Shown one piece after another: positions 15,553 to 24,417 of a stretch of DNA of 64,000 nucleotides. Position 1 is the stretch's first letter, and each line of letters starts with the position of its first letter. Source of the stretch: a virus; IMG/VR virus record IMGVR_UViG_3300021961_000040, positions 44,075 through 108,074 of that record. One strand, 5' to 3'. A model generated the notes under the pieces. The model saw only the letters and a list, made by a program, of their open reading frames with translations, had not been told where the DNA came from and did no database searches. Both the position numbers and the translations under genes were made by a program.

Positions 15553-16762
15553 ATCAACTTCTAAGTCAACTGAAAAACTAGCAATTATGAAGAGAAATTC
15601 TAACAACATTTACTTCAAATCAGCGCTACACTATTCAAGTAACCCATTTAAACCTTTTCATGTTGCAAAAGTTCCAAGAGTAAAGGCGACTGAAAGAGCT
15701 GCAAATTTACTTTCTGAAGAAACTGCATGGCCTGCTTTTTACTCTTTGCTAGATCAGTGTGCATCAAGATCCGTGACAGGAAATGTTGCTATTGATTTGC
15801 TACATTCTCTTTTTCAAACTGTAGATAAAAATACAGAATCATGGATGCGAAAGGTTCTTAACAAGCATCTTGCAATTGGTATATCTGTCAAGTCTATTAA
15901 TAAGGCATTTCCAGGATTTATTCCTACTTTTGAAGTATCTTTAGCTCAAAAGTTTGACATGAAGCGAATCGGAAATAGGAAAACAGTTGCCGTCGAACCT
16001 AAGCTCGACGGCATTCGGTGTTTCACTATTGTTGAGGGCAAATCAGCAATTATGCTTGCTCGCTCCGGAAAGCCAATTACAAATTTTAACGATACTATTT
16101 TAAAAGAAATCATTAAGATGGGTGATGGCTGCTACGATGGCGAGCTTATGGGTAAAGACTTTATTGATCTTATGAAGCAGGCATATCGAAAAGAAGGTAC
16201 TGATATTTTAGGAACATATCTTGCACTTTTTGATTTTCTACCGATTCAAGAATGGAACTCAAAAAAGAGTACAACTTCTTGTCAAAAACGATTTGAAATG
16301 CTTTTCGATCGTTTAAGCAATCCAGAAGTAAATCTAGAGCTTATTAGACCTGTTGAAAGAATTGAGTGTTACCCTGACTATGAAGAAATTAAAGAAATAC
16401 ACGATTCTTATGTCAAGGAAGGTTTTGAAGGTGCCATGATTAAGTTTCTTGATGCACCTTATAAGTTTGGCCGAGGATATGAAGTTATGAAGCTTAAGGC
16501 TTTTCATGACGTTGACCTCCCTATTACAGGGCTTCTAGAGGGAACTGGAAAACATGCAGGGAAACTTGGATCTTTTCAGGTAGATTACCAGGGGGTGGAA
16601 GTTCAAGTAGGTTCTGGGTTAACAGACGATCTTAGAGAAGTTGTCTGGAAAGATCAAGAAAGCTTTCTAGGCAGAATCATTGAGGTTCGTTACCAAGAAG
16701 TCACGCCAGATGGGTCTCTTAGATTTCCTACTTTTGTATGCTTTAGAAATGACAAGAGTTAG
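15521..16762 (+). CDS. ATP-dependent DNA ligase
   Basis: 413 residues. Adenylation motif I EPKLDGIR with Lys at ~161, motif IIIa LFDFLP, motif IV EGFEGAMIK, motif V MKLKAFHD, then an OB-fold C-terminus (GKLGSFQV, GLTDDLRE). Resembles T4 gp30 but shorter. Joins nicks during replication. Confidence 0.9.
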   Translation: MKVVEILEEIKSTSKSTEKLAIMKRNSNNIYFKSALHYSSNPFKPFHVAKVPRVKATERAANLLSEETAWPAFYSLLDQCASRSVTGNVAIDLLHSLFQTVDKNTESWMRKVLNKHLAIGISVKSINKAFPGFIPTFEVSLAQKFDMKRIGNRKTVAVEPKLDGIRCFTIVEGKSAIMLARSGKPITNFNDTILKEIIKMGDGCYDGELMGKDFIDLMKQAYRKEGTDILGTYLALFDFLPIQEWNSKKSTTSCQKRFEMLFDRLSNPEVNLELIRPVERIECYPDYEEIKEIHDSYVKEGFEGAMIKFLDAPYKFGRGYEVMKLKAFHDVDLPITGLLEGTGKHAGKLGSFQVDYQGVEVQVGSGLTDDLREVVWKDQESFLGRIIEVRYQEVTPDGSLRFPTFVCFRNDKS

Positions 16763-17627
16763 ATCGATAATTCTATGGCTGATATTGTTATCCTGCAACC
16801 CACAGTCTGCAAGTGAAATAAAAGAAGTTCCAGGAGTCTTACCTTCGCAAACGCTTTTTGAAGAAGTAAGAATTGATCCAAAAAGATGTTCTTATCAAGA
16901 CTGTATTTGTACTGTAAGAATTCCTCCTTATCGACCACAATACGTTGAAAAGACTCGGAGATCTTGGACCAGCGTCTTTTTTCAAGAATCTGAGTACGAT
17001 CTAGCAGATGGGTACAAGAGTAGAATAAATGATTTTATGAGCGCCAGAATGAATGCTGACGCTGTTCTGGTAATAGGATATACAGATGGTTGTGGATCTT
17101 ATAATTACAATACAGTACTTTCTAAAAACAGAGCATTAGTAGTTTCTAGATTTATTAGAAGTTTAGGTTTTAGAAATAAAATTGTAACCGCAGGCATGAG
17201 TGAGATAACATCAACACACTCAGACCTTGCGAAGAGAACAGATGTAGTCGCTTCTTTTGACTTTAGAATGGAAGTGCCTCCGCCTAATTTAGTAGCCGAT
17301 CATTATCTTTTAGATGCTTCAGGGTCGGTGCAAGATTATTCATTTTGGGTTAATATAATTGCAGCAAATAAAAAACCTGCAAGCAAGCTGCACTTATCTT
17401 ACACTCTTGCTTGTAGTGACGGTACGAACGCAAATACAGTTAGTCCTGCAGGCCCAACAGAAATTTGGTGGTCATATTGGCAAGTTCTAGACAAAATGAG
17501 CCCAGGACAAACTCTGTTGATATTATCTGATTTTAATTCTAGATACAGTCTCACGGCAGCAGAAAGTAGTGCCTTTATGAAAAAAGTACAACAAAAAGGA
17601 GTAAGAGTTCATGCAATCAGACTTTAA
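16749..17627 (+). CDS. OmpA-like plus vWA-like lipoprotein
   Basis: 292 residues. ATG 16749 overlaps the ligase end and gives a lipoprotein signal (RSIILWLILLSCNPQ, lipobox Cys). Residues ~90-180 are an OmpA-C-like peptidoglycan-binding domain (VIGYTDGCGSYNYN, LSKNRALVVSRFIRSLGF). The C-terminal ~110 residues begin LLDASGSVQDY, a DxSxS metal-site motif of a von Willebrand A-like domain. I know of no standard family with this fusion. It would coat the host envelope; exclusion of other phages is one guess. Confidence 0.7.
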   Translation: MTRVRSIILWLILLSCNPQSASEIKEVPGVLPSQTLFEEVRIDPKRCSYQDCICTVRIPPYRPQYVEKTRRSWTSVFFQESEYDLADGYKSRINDFMSARMNADAVLVIGYTDGCGSYNYNTVLSKNRALVVSRFIRSLGFRNKIVTAGMSEITSTHSDLAKRTDVVASFDFRMEVPPPNLVADHYLLDASGSVQDYSFWVNIIAANKKPASKLHLSYTLACSDGTNANTVSPAGPTEIWWSYWQVLDKMSPGQTLLILSDFNSRYSLTAAESSAFMKKVQQKGVRVHAIRL

Positions 17628-18441
17628 AACTGTTGAAATTACAGATGTAGAAACTTTACAGGTGCTTTCACATCCAGTTGTTCAAAATGCTTTTCGGAGC
17701 GGCGGATGGATAGCGGGAGGTTTTCCTCGATTGGTTGGACGAACAATTCTAAGACCACATCGTCTTGATAGTATTTCATCTAACAAGTCAAAACTCTTTC
17801 AATTTTATTTTCAAAATAGAGGAGACATAGACTTCTTTTTTCGTAATCATGATGATTTTGCAAGTGCTGTGACGAAAGGAGCTTATCATCAGTCTGCTTT
17901 TGCACATAACATGTGGCTTCATAATCGCGAAGGCGTCTTATCACTTAAAGTACAGCTGGTAAATAAATTTTACTATGACACTATTAAACAAACATTCGAT
18001 TCTTTTGATTTTTTAAATTCTTGTTACGCAATTGTACAAATTAATCGAAAATATTATCTCACATACGATGAAGCCGCTAACGATGCAGATATTGCAAAAG
18101 AGCTTGTCATTAAACATGCAAATTCTCCGTATACTCTTCAAAGAATAGTCAAATATCTTAATGACCGAGGACTAGAAAAAGTCTCAAAAAGTTCTTCAAA
18201 AAATCTTGAAGAACTTTTGATAAGATCTGCTTCTAAAATTTTTGATAAAAAGTATTCTTTTAGTTTAGCTGAACCTTATATTAAAAAGTCAATAGATTTT
18301 ATTTTCACGTCAGGGTTGGTTAGTCCTGAAAATGCTATCTACTTTATCGGTAAATATAGTAAAGTCATTAAACAAAAATATGGACCATCAATTATGTCAG
18401 ACTGGGCTTCAGACATAATTGAAAAGAGTGCAACTTGCTAA
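17611..18441 (+). CDS. nucleotidyltransferase-like protein
   Basis: 276 residues. WIAGGFPRLVG followed by GDIDFFFRN is the G-G...D-x-D core of a minimal nucleotidyltransferase; the rest is helical. The substrate is unknown. Overlaps the lipoprotein gene by 17 bases. Confidence 0.6.
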   Translation: MQSDFKTVEITDVETLQVLSHPVVQNAFRSGGWIAGGFPRLVGRTILRPHRLDSISSNKSKLFQFYFQNRGDIDFFFRNHDDFASAVTKGAYHQSAFAHNMWLHNREGVLSLKVQLVNKFYYDTIKQTFDSFDFLNSCYAIVQINRKYYLTYDEAANDADIAKELVIKHANSPYTLQRIVKYLNDRGLEKVSKSSSKNLEELLIRSASKIFDKKYSFSLAEPYIKKSIDFIFTSGLVSPENAIYFIGKYSKVIKQKYGPSIMSDWASDIIEKSATC

Positions 18442-18456
18442 AAAAAGATATATGAT
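18428..18456 (+). promoter_or_regulatory. phage promoter
   Basis: GTGCAA 18428-18433, 17 bases, TATGAT 18451-18456, inside the end of the previous gene; drives 18479. Confidence 0.65.
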
Positions 18457-18478
18457 ATAAATAAAGAAGGAGTATACT

Positions 18479-18844
18479 TTGATTAAAAAGACAAAAGTTT
18501 GCATTCATTGTGAAATTGAATTCGATCTTAATTCTACTGCAAAGAAGTATGCTGGAGGAAAGATTAATGAATGCCCGGATTGCGTTGAAGAGCTAGGAAC
18601 AGAAACAGCAGTTAAGTATCTCGGACTCCAGGCCGGAGATGGCAAGGCTAATGCATTAAGCATTGTTGCATTCGAGTCAGATGACGACCGTGAAGCCTAT
18701 TCAAGCGCATGGAAAGCAGTTACGGGGCATCATAAGGGTAAGTCCTGTCAGCTTGGTGGAGTCCAGACTAATATTGGAAATAGACCGATGCGTCATGTTG
18801 CTTATGCCGGCGGAAATGGAAATCACAAAGGCAAAGCTGACTAA
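18479..18844 (+). CDS. zinc-ribbon protein
   Basis: 121 residues from TTG with AAGGAG upstream. CIHCEIEF...CPDC is a zinc ribbon at residues 7-37. A Gly/His/Asn-rich tail (TGHHKGKS, GGNGNHKGKAD) follows. Function unknown. Confidence 0.6.
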   Translation: MIKKTKVCIHCEIEFDLNSTAKKYAGGKINECPDCVEELGTETAVKYLGLQAGDGKANALSIVAFESDDDREAYSSAWKAVTGHHKGKSCQLGGVQTNIGNRPMRHVAYAGGNGNHKGKAD

Positions 18845-18901
18845 TCAATAAAAAGTCTCCTGATTCTATAATTACTATTAATAGATCAGGTAAAAATAAA
18901 A

Positions 18902-19717
18902 ATGAAAAAAATATTTGAAGATTGGAGAAGCTTTCTTTTAGAAAGAAAAACAGACGTTCTTTATGAAAAGATTGCAGACTATTTTTATAGTTTGTTACAA
19001 GAACATGAAAAATACTTTTGGAAATTTACAGATAATTCTCAAGATTATTTTGAACTTGCTTTGAAAAATCGTGTCATAACTAAAGAAGAATTTGCAAGAT
19101 ACCAAAAATTAACTGGTGATGACACAGTTATGTCAACATATACAGACTTTTATGTTGCAATGTCTAAGTTTGGAGTAAAAGCAACAAATCAAAACGTTCG
19201 TCCAGGAGCAGCAGCTGATATGTCTAATAAAGGCAAAATGAGAATCTTTGTTAGTAGTCAGCCAAAAACTGTTTCTTCTTTTGTTCAAAATATACATCCT
19301 TTAACTTTTAGACATGAAATAGCGCATTGGCTAAATTCAATAAGAAGCGGCTTTAAAAAATATCGTTCTAAAGGTGTTGGAAAAAGTACTTCAAAATCAT
19401 TTAATCCAAGAGAAGCTTACTATTACGCTAATAGCACAGAAGAGATACAAGCAAGAGCTGCAGAAGTTTTTAATATAATTAAAAAAGCAGTTTTTCGTCA
19501 AGTACCTGAAAATTCACAATTTCCAGACGATCTTATTGCAAAAGATTTTCAAAATTCTTTGCGCGAAAGAAAACCTAAGATGTTTGTCAAGCATGCTATA
19601 GAAAATTACGCCTACGATTACTTTTTCTACCATCTTTTAACAGAAAAAAATAAAAGAAGGCTAATAAAAAGATTTTATGAGATGTATAATCACCTTGTAG
19701 AAAAAGAAAATCTATAA
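18902..19717 (+). CDS. putative zinc metalloprotease with W-type N-terminal peptide
   Basis: 271 residues. N-terminus MKKIFEDWRSFLLERK is an amphipathic helix of the kind found on packaged T4-like head proteins. FRHEIAHWLNS gives an HExxH zinc motif near residue 140; the rest is helical. Cytoplasmic or packaged, as no signal peptide is seen. The substrate is unknown. Confidence 0.65.
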   Translation: MKKIFEDWRSFLLERKTDVLYEKIADYFYSLLQEHEKYFWKFTDNSQDYFELALKNRVITKEEFARYQKLTGDDTVMSTYTDFYVAMSKFGVKATNQNVRPGAAADMSNKGKMRIFVSSQPKTVSSFVQNIHPLTFRHEIAHWLNSIRSGFKKYRSKGVGKSTSKSFNPREAYYYANSTEEIQARAAEVFNIIKKAVFRQVPENSQFPDDLIAKDFQNSLRERKPKMFVKHAIENYAYDYFFYHLLTEKNKRRLIKRFYEMYNHLVEKENL

Positions 19718-19729
19718 AGGAAAAATCAG

Positions 19730-19921
19730 ATCAAAACTCTTAAAAAAGTTATTTTGTGGAGAATTTTATCAATTGCTTTAACTTATTTTGTAACTTACGC
19801 TTATACAGGTGATATAAAGTCTGCAACTGGATTCACAGCTATTTTACATTTAGTTTTAATGGCTGCTAATTATATATTCGAGATTTGTTGGGAAAATACT
19901 ATAGGCTCACAGAAAGAATAG
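19730..19921 (+). CDS. DUF2061-like small membrane protein, non-standard start
   Basis: 63 residues if started at ATC 19730: KTLKKVILWRILSIALTYF, TGDIKSATGFTA and YIFEICWENTIG follow the DUF2061 pattern. No ATG or GTG exists in frame; AAAGG lies 9 bases before ATC, and TTG 19754 is the only usual alternative. Its end overlaps the convergent 19899 gene. Confidence 0.5.
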   Translation: MKTLKKVILWRILSIALTYFVTYAYTGDIKSATGFTAILHLVLMAANYIFEICWENTIGSQKE

Positions 19922-20513
19922 TTTTTATGTAAGTTTCATAATCTACAAGATAAAAATCTTCTCCTATTTGCATCCATTCTGGATGCATGATGTGTCCTCT
20001 GATGTGTATATGACTCCAACCAAGAGCATGTCCTAACTCATGCTCTAAAGAAAGTCTTTTTTCTAAAACAAATTCCTTACAAATAACATCAGCATTTAAT
20101 ATTTCATAGGAATCAAATTTTGTGGCAGTTATAGTAACTGCAATTTTATTTTCTAAAATTTCTGCTTCGTTAGATCTTGGAAGTCTAATTCTAATGCTGT
20201 TAAAAAAAGGAGATTGTGCCATACACTCTCTAAATAAGTCTCCTTTTCTAACTTCTCCGAATTCATATCCGAGTTTTTCCCAAAACAACAAGACACTTCT
20301 TATTTCTTCTGTTGTAGCAATTTCGTCACAGATAATAATACTAGGATAAGATTGCTTAGGCCAGTAAGCTAATAAATTATTCTTCTTGATAAACTTTGAT
20401 TCTTCAGTATCAATAATAGAAGTTGGATTATTTTTTAACTGATCAAAGTTTTTTTCTTCGAGATTACAACTAGAAATGCAGAATAAAATAATAAAAAATC
20501 GTAAAATGTTCAT
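19899..20513 (-). CDS. matrixin-like metalloprotease lipoprotein
   Basis: 204 residues on the minus strand. Signal MNILRFFIILFCISSC with lipobox Cys. Zinc motif HELGHALGWSH (HExxHxxGxxH) and Met-turn GHIMHPEW identify a metzincin. It would be lipid-anchored at the cell surface or periplasm. A second secreted matrixin is at 28277. Confidence 0.85.
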   Translation of the reverse strand: MNILRFFIILFCISSCNLEEKNFDQLKNNPTSIIDTEESKFIKKNNLLAYWPKQSYPSIIICDEIATTEEIRSVLLFWEKLGYEFGEVRKGDLFRECMAQSPFFNSIRIRLPRSNEAEILENKIAVTITATKFDSYEILNADVICKEFVLEKRLSLEHELGHALGWSHIHIRGHIMHPEWMQIGEDFYLVDYETYIKTILSVSL

Positions 20514-20530
20514 GAAATAAATATTTTAAA

Positions 20531-20559
20531 ATGTTTAAAATTTTGTTTTGTGTTATAAT
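20531..20559 (+). promoter_or_regulatory. phage promoter, weak upstream box
   Basis: ATGTTT 20531-20536, 17 bases, TATAAT 20554-20559; in the divergent gap, drives thyX. Confidence 0.55.
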
Positions 20560-20586
20560 TTTTTGAAGACTAATTTTGGAGAACAA

Positions 20587-21237
20587 ATGAAAAACAAAGT
20601 AGAACTAATAGGGTCTTATGGAAGTGACCTAACACACGCACTTTCGGCTTGGACCTCGACATCCAGGCAGATCGGACCAAAGAAACTCGCAAGAGTTGGG
20701 AAATTGCTCAAAATGCTTGCAACTGAAGGGCACCACACGCCGTTCGAAAAGTCGTCTCTTCACTTTCTCGTAACGACCGACATCGCTACGCACATCCACC
20801 TACTTAAGCACCGCATTGGCGTAAACATCAATGCAGAGTCCGCACGCTACAAAGAGTTTAAGATCGATAAGTATTACTTGCCTGTTGATTGGGACGAAGA
20901 AGATCAGGAAGATTTAGAATCGTTTATCAAGGACGCTTATGAGCGTTATCACAAGTGTATTACTCGCCTAGAAGAGAAGGGCTATTCGCGAAAGCGTGCG
21001 AAGGAAAGTGCACGTCTTTATCTGCCTTACGGCATTCAGATCACTTGTGACATTATGTTCAACTGGCGCTCTTTCGCTCATTTCCAGAAACTACGAAATG
21101 ACGAACACGCCCAACTGGAGGTCCGTGAGGTCGCAGCAGAAATGCTACGACTTGTAGAAGATCAGGGTGATTTCCCTATGACGATTGAGGCTATGACCGC
21201 AGCAGGAATGCTTTCAGGCAAGGAGAAAGAAGAATGA
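20587..21237 (+). CDS. thyX: flavin-dependent thymidylate synthase
   Basis: 216 residues from ATG 20587 (GGAG site). HTPFEKSSLHFLVTTDI, LLKHRIGVNINAESARYKE (ThyX motif in its cyanophage-type form), YGIQITCDIMFNWRSFAHF and HAQLEVREVA are all characteristic. Makes dTMP from dUMP using FADH2 and methylene-tetrahydrofolate. Confidence 0.95.
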   Translation: MKNKVELIGSYGSDLTHALSAWTSTSRQIGPKKLARVGKLLKMLATEGHHTPFEKSSLHFLVTTDIATHIHLLKHRIGVNINAESARYKEFKIDKYYLPVDWDEEDQEDLESFIKDAYERYHKCITRLEEKGYSRKRAKESARLYLPYGIQITCDIMFNWRSFAHFQKLRNDEHAQLEVREVAAEMLRLVEDQGDFPMTIEAMTAAGMLSGKEKEE

Positions 21238-21464
21238 AAATCAAAGAAAATATGGTTAAAACAAAAACTTTGTATTTTACATCTATGTGGGGGACAGGCG
21301 AAAATAAAAATGCTTACATTACTCTTACAGAATGGATCAATGGTGAAGGATACGATGTGTCATTGTGTCACTGTGGTAATGAAAAGAACTTTTCTCTAAC
21401 ATGTGAAGAGTTCGACGCGATTATTGCTCTTTTTCATGCTTTTAATTTAAATATTGCTTCTTAG
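21234..21464 (+). CDS. small hypothetical protein
   Basis: 76 residues, ATGA-coupled to thyX through a GGAGAAAGAAGAATGA junction. CHCGNEKNFSLTCEEFDAII; no family recognised. Confidence 0.5.
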   Translation: MKIKENMVKTKTLYFTSMWGTGENKNAYITLTEWINGEGYDVSLCHCGNEKNFSLTCEEFDAIIALFHAFNLNIAS

Positions 21465-21473
21465 GACAAAAAA

Positions 21474-21740
21474 ATGAGATATAATCAACACTTTCCTGTT
21501 GCTATTGCTTTAACTAAAAGCCATGGGTGGCAGGCAGTCTATGAGGAGTCACAGTGTAGAGGCGTCGCTTTCGATACAGTTTTCTGGCTAAGACAGCCCT
21601 CTGAAGAGTTAGGTCTAATGATAGACACATGTTTAGGACCTAATTCTGATTGCATTCAGATGCCGAATTTACTTGTGCCTGAGATATTTAGGATGTTAAA
21701 AAAAATAGACTTAGACTTTGATTTTACCAAGATTAATTGA
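21474..21740 (+). CDS. hypothetical protein
   Basis: 88 residues, mixed composition (FPVAIALTKSHGWQAVYEES). No family recognised. Same direction and spacing as its neighbours. Confidence 0.5.
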   Translation: MRYNQHFPVAIALTKSHGWQAVYEESQCRGVAFDTVFWLRQPSEELGLMIDTCLGPNSDCIQMPNLLVPEIFRMLKKIDLDFDFTKIN

Positions 21741-21761
21741 TCTTATGCAAGGAGAAGAAAA

Positions 21762-22100
21762 ATGAACGAAAAAAGAAAAGAACCTAGATTTTTGATAGAT
21801 GTTCCTATCAAGTGGAAAAACTCTAATCGAATTATTGAATCTGTTACAAAAGATATCTCCTATTCAGGAGTTTTTGTTGAAACTCTCGCTCCTTGCGAAG
21901 TGGGAGAAAGAATCAATATTTCAATTCCTGTTGTAAACGGAAGCATTGAAATGGAAGGTGAAGTACGCTGGATTCGCGTAGGTGATGATGGATATCCTGA
22001 AGGAATGGGTGTCTACTTTTTAAGAGATCTGACTTCTGCCGAGAAAAGTTTAATGAGGATTATGCTTATTGGAAGCAAAACTGAGACCCTAATTGGCTGA
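21762..22100 (+). CDS. single-domain PilZ protein (copy 1)
   Basis: 112 residues. R5KEPR9 is the RxxxR motif and DISYSG the D/N-x-S-x-x-G motif of c-di-GMP-binding PilZ domains; EGEVRWIRV and GMGVYFLRDL complete the barrel, as in a Myxococcus PilZ paralogue family. It would bind c-di-GMP and alter host motility or biofilm control (inference). Paralogue at 28983; each is followed by a related small gene. Confidence 0.85.
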   Translation: MNEKRKEPRFLIDVPIKWKNSNRIIESVTKDISYSGVFVETLAPCEVGERINISIPVVNGSIEMEGEVRWIRVGDDGYPEGMGVYFLRDLTSAEKSLMRIMLIGSKTETLIG

Positions 22101-22465
22101 TGTTAAGCCAATTTGCAATAGGCTTGGCTATCCTAATTGATCAGCAGCCATCGTGGTCTATTGAGGTGCCTTGGTATTTCCATAAACTTGCTCGTCAAGA
22201 GTGTTATGACTATCAGCATTATGACATAGAGAAAGTAAAAATTAGAAAAACGAATGTTGAGAATATTCACTTTACGTACTTTTATTCTAAATTGCTGTAT
22301 GTCAACATACCTAGTACTCAAACAGATCCTGTTTCCGCAGTTTGGTTCAAAATTCAAAAAAAAAGAAAAGCAAAATTGAGACTAGAAATACAAACAGAAC
22401 AGGTATTAGTCACGGGTGATGGTAAAAAAATATGTTTAAAAACAAGAAGGCCGAAGAATGAATAG
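22100..22465 (+). CDS. hypothetical protein paired with PilZ (full-length copy)
   Basis: 121 residues, TGATG-coupled to PilZ. N-terminus FAIGLAILI...WSIEVPWYFHKLARQECY is shared with the short 29327 protein; the remainder is beta-rich with a basic tail. Function unknown; its pairing with PilZ twice suggests a partner. Confidence 0.6.
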   Translation: MLSQFAIGLAILIDQQPSWSIEVPWYFHKLARQECYDYQHYDIEKVKIRKTNVENIHFTYFYSKLLYVNIPSTQTDPVSAVWFKIQKKRKAKLRLEIQTEQVLVTGDGKKICLKTRRPKNE

Positions 22466-22673
22466 AAAACAAAGAAGAGCAATGAAGAAGCAATACGGTG
22501 CAAAAGCCGTTGAAAAAATGCAAGATCTTGAAGAAGCAATATCGAACATGTCTAACATATGCACAGTCTGTGAAGCTGCTTTCGACAAAAATGACAAGTC
22601 TTTGCTTGATTCTTGGCGAGTTACAATTGATGAATCAGGTTTTAGACTATTGTGTCCGAGCTGCACCAATTAA
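22458..22673 (+). CDS. small zinc-ribbon protein
   Basis: 71 residues. MNRKQRRAMKKQYG start, CTVC (residues ~36-39) and CPSC (~66-69) form a ribbon. Function unknown. Confidence 0.6.
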   Translation: MNRKQRRAMKKQYGAKAVEKMQDLEEAISNMSNICTVCEAAFDKNDKSLLDSWRVTIDESGFRLLCPSCTN

Positions 22674-22674
22674 A

Positions 22675-22749
22675 ATGACAGTTGGCACAGAAGCTGTTTT
22701 TATTTTTTATGCTGTATTTTTCTGTGTCTTGCAATGCTCTATTTTTTAA
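22675..22749 (+). CDS. possible 24-residue membrane peptide
   Basis: ATG 22675 opens a 24-residue ORF made of one hydrophobic segment (FIFYAVFFCVLQC). Start directly follows the zinc-ribbon stop. Weak evidence. Confidence 0.25.
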   Translation: MTVGTEAVFIFYAVFFCVLQCSIF

Positions 22750-22806
22750 GTAAGACTTGTTAAAGATAATATGCTTTTAAAGAAATAATTACTCTAAAGA
22801 GGAAAA

Positions 22807-24375
22807 ATGAATTTAAAAGACTTAGTTTTGGAATGGAAAAATTATATTCGTAAGCCTGTTATTCTTGCAGAAGGCGGTAACGCAACTGCCCTTATTCATG
22901 ATGCCGAAGGTAAAGCGTCCCCTGTTATTTGGGATGGAAATATAGCGCAAGCTAAACCTATTGTTTTTGATGAAAAAGTTTCTAGATCTGATTTTGTAAG
23001 AGATGTTAGAAATATGATTAGAAAAATTGATGATATTCACCGTCGAGCTTTTGGAGTGGGTTTATACAGTAAAGGCACAAGAGATGCTATGCTTGAGTCT
23101 GGATACACATTTATGGGCTCATCGGAATTTCTGTTTGCACCTATTTCTAAAATTGATGATAACGAATATACAAAGTATAAAAAGAAAACCGGAGACATAG
23201 ACTTACTTGTTTCAAAAGAAAGAATTAAGACACTTTTTCAACTTTTAAACGAGCTTCGAGAAAGAAAGTTAACTGAAACAATTACTTTTGTTGGACATAA
23301 CAAGCTGTCTGAAGCGCAAATAAGAGAAGAACAGATCAATGGTATTTTTGAATACAAGAGAAGTGGTAGATCGTTCCTTTTTCAAGTAGATTTTGTATTT
23401 GTACCCTTTGATGAAGAAGGTATGCCTTATCCAGAAGAAAAATTTTTAAGAGGTAGTACATGGGAGGATATAAAGGTAGGAATAAAAGGAATTGGTCACA
23501 AGCTTCTACTTCAGTCGTTAGGATCTAAGATTAGAACTATTCCTTATGGTTCTGCCTTGTTGGCAACAGATTCAAGCAAACCTGAAAAAATTAGACTTAA
23601 AACTTTACTCCCTAAAATTGATAATATTAGAATAGGTCTTGCTGGAATTACACCACTTGACTTAGACGCTTTAACATCTATTGTCAATATTAAAAAAATA
23701 CCCAAATCTTTTATGAGCAAAGTGTCTAATGAAGAAATTAAAAGATTTTTAGAAAGTCTTGATGAAAAAAGAATCAGAATGTTAAACGACATTATAAACA
23801 AAGAGGGTTTAGCACAAAATCAAACAATTGAGCTTTTAGTTACTTTTATTGTTCATTCTCCGACAGTTTCTGATTTTGAGCTTGATAGTTACTTTGATTC
23901 ATTTTCTAGTTTAATGTCTTTTTCGATGGGTCGTGGTCTTTCTTCTAAATATAAAAAAGAACCATATCAGGTCGCCGGCAAAGATGTTTATCGCTATCTT
24001 AAATTTGAAGAGCGAGAAGAAAAATTTAGAAAAGCAGAAGATATTTTTGAAGCAATTTTTGGTAACAGAGCTACTGTAGAAGACGTTAGAGATATTGCTT
24101 CTTTTTTAGGCTTGCTAAGAATTATTAATCGCTATCTTTCTCCTGAAAAGAAAATTGCTGCATATGACGGTTTATTTTTCTATTTTTATGAATCTACAAA
24201 CTTTATGTCTGCACATGATATACAAGATGACTTGATTCCTAAAGTAAAGATTATGGAGGCTTTTGAAAATATTGTACCCGAAGTTAGGCAATCTAAAAAG
24301 TATCAAAACAAAGAAGAGTATTTATCTATTTGGATAGACACTTATAACGCAAGACTAGAAAAAGATAGAGTGTAA
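22807..24375 (+). CDS. large nucleotidyltransferase-like protein with W-type N-terminal peptide
   Basis: 522 residues. The N-terminus MNLKDLVLEWKNYI ... ILAEGGN combines an amphipathic helix with an L-A-E-G site. MGSSEFLFAP and TGDIDLLVS (G-S...D-x-D) suggest a nucleotidyltransferase core at ~100-150, with IFEYKRSGRSFLFQVDFVF giving a third acidic strand. The rest is helical. No toxin family identified. Possibly packaged (inference). Confidence 0.65.
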   Translation: MNLKDLVLEWKNYIRKPVILAEGGNATALIHDAEGKASPVIWDGNIAQAKPIVFDEKVSRSDFVRDVRNMIRKIDDIHRRAFGVGLYSKGTRDAMLESGYTFMGSSEFLFAPISKIDDNEYTKYKKKTGDIDLLVSKERIKTLFQLLNELRERKLTETITFVGHNKLSEAQIREEQINGIFEYKRSGRSFLFQVDFVFVPFDEEGMPYPEEKFLRGSTWEDIKVGIKGIGHKLLLQSLGSKIRTIPYGSALLATDSSKPEKIRLKTLLPKIDNIRIGLAGITPLDLDALTSIVNIKKIPKSFMSKVSNEEIKRFLESLDEKRIRMLNDIINKEGLAQNQTIELLVTFIVHSPTVSDFELDSYFDSFSSLMSFSMGRGLSSKYKKEPYQVAGKDVYRYLKFEEREEKFRKAEDIFEAIFGNRATVEDVRDIASFLGLLRIINRYLSPEKKIAAYDGLFFYFYESTNFMSAHDIQDDLIPKVKIMEAFENIVPEVRQSKKYQNKEEYLSIWIDTYNARLEKDRV

Positions 24376-24398
24376 AGTTTATAAACTCCTACTATGAT
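24370..24398 (+). promoter_or_regulatory. phage promoter
   Basis: GTGTAA 24370-24375 (contains the TAA stop of the previous gene), 17 bases, TATGAT 24393-24398. Confidence 0.7.
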
Positions 24399-24417
24399 AA
24401 AAGTAGGAGAACAAGCA

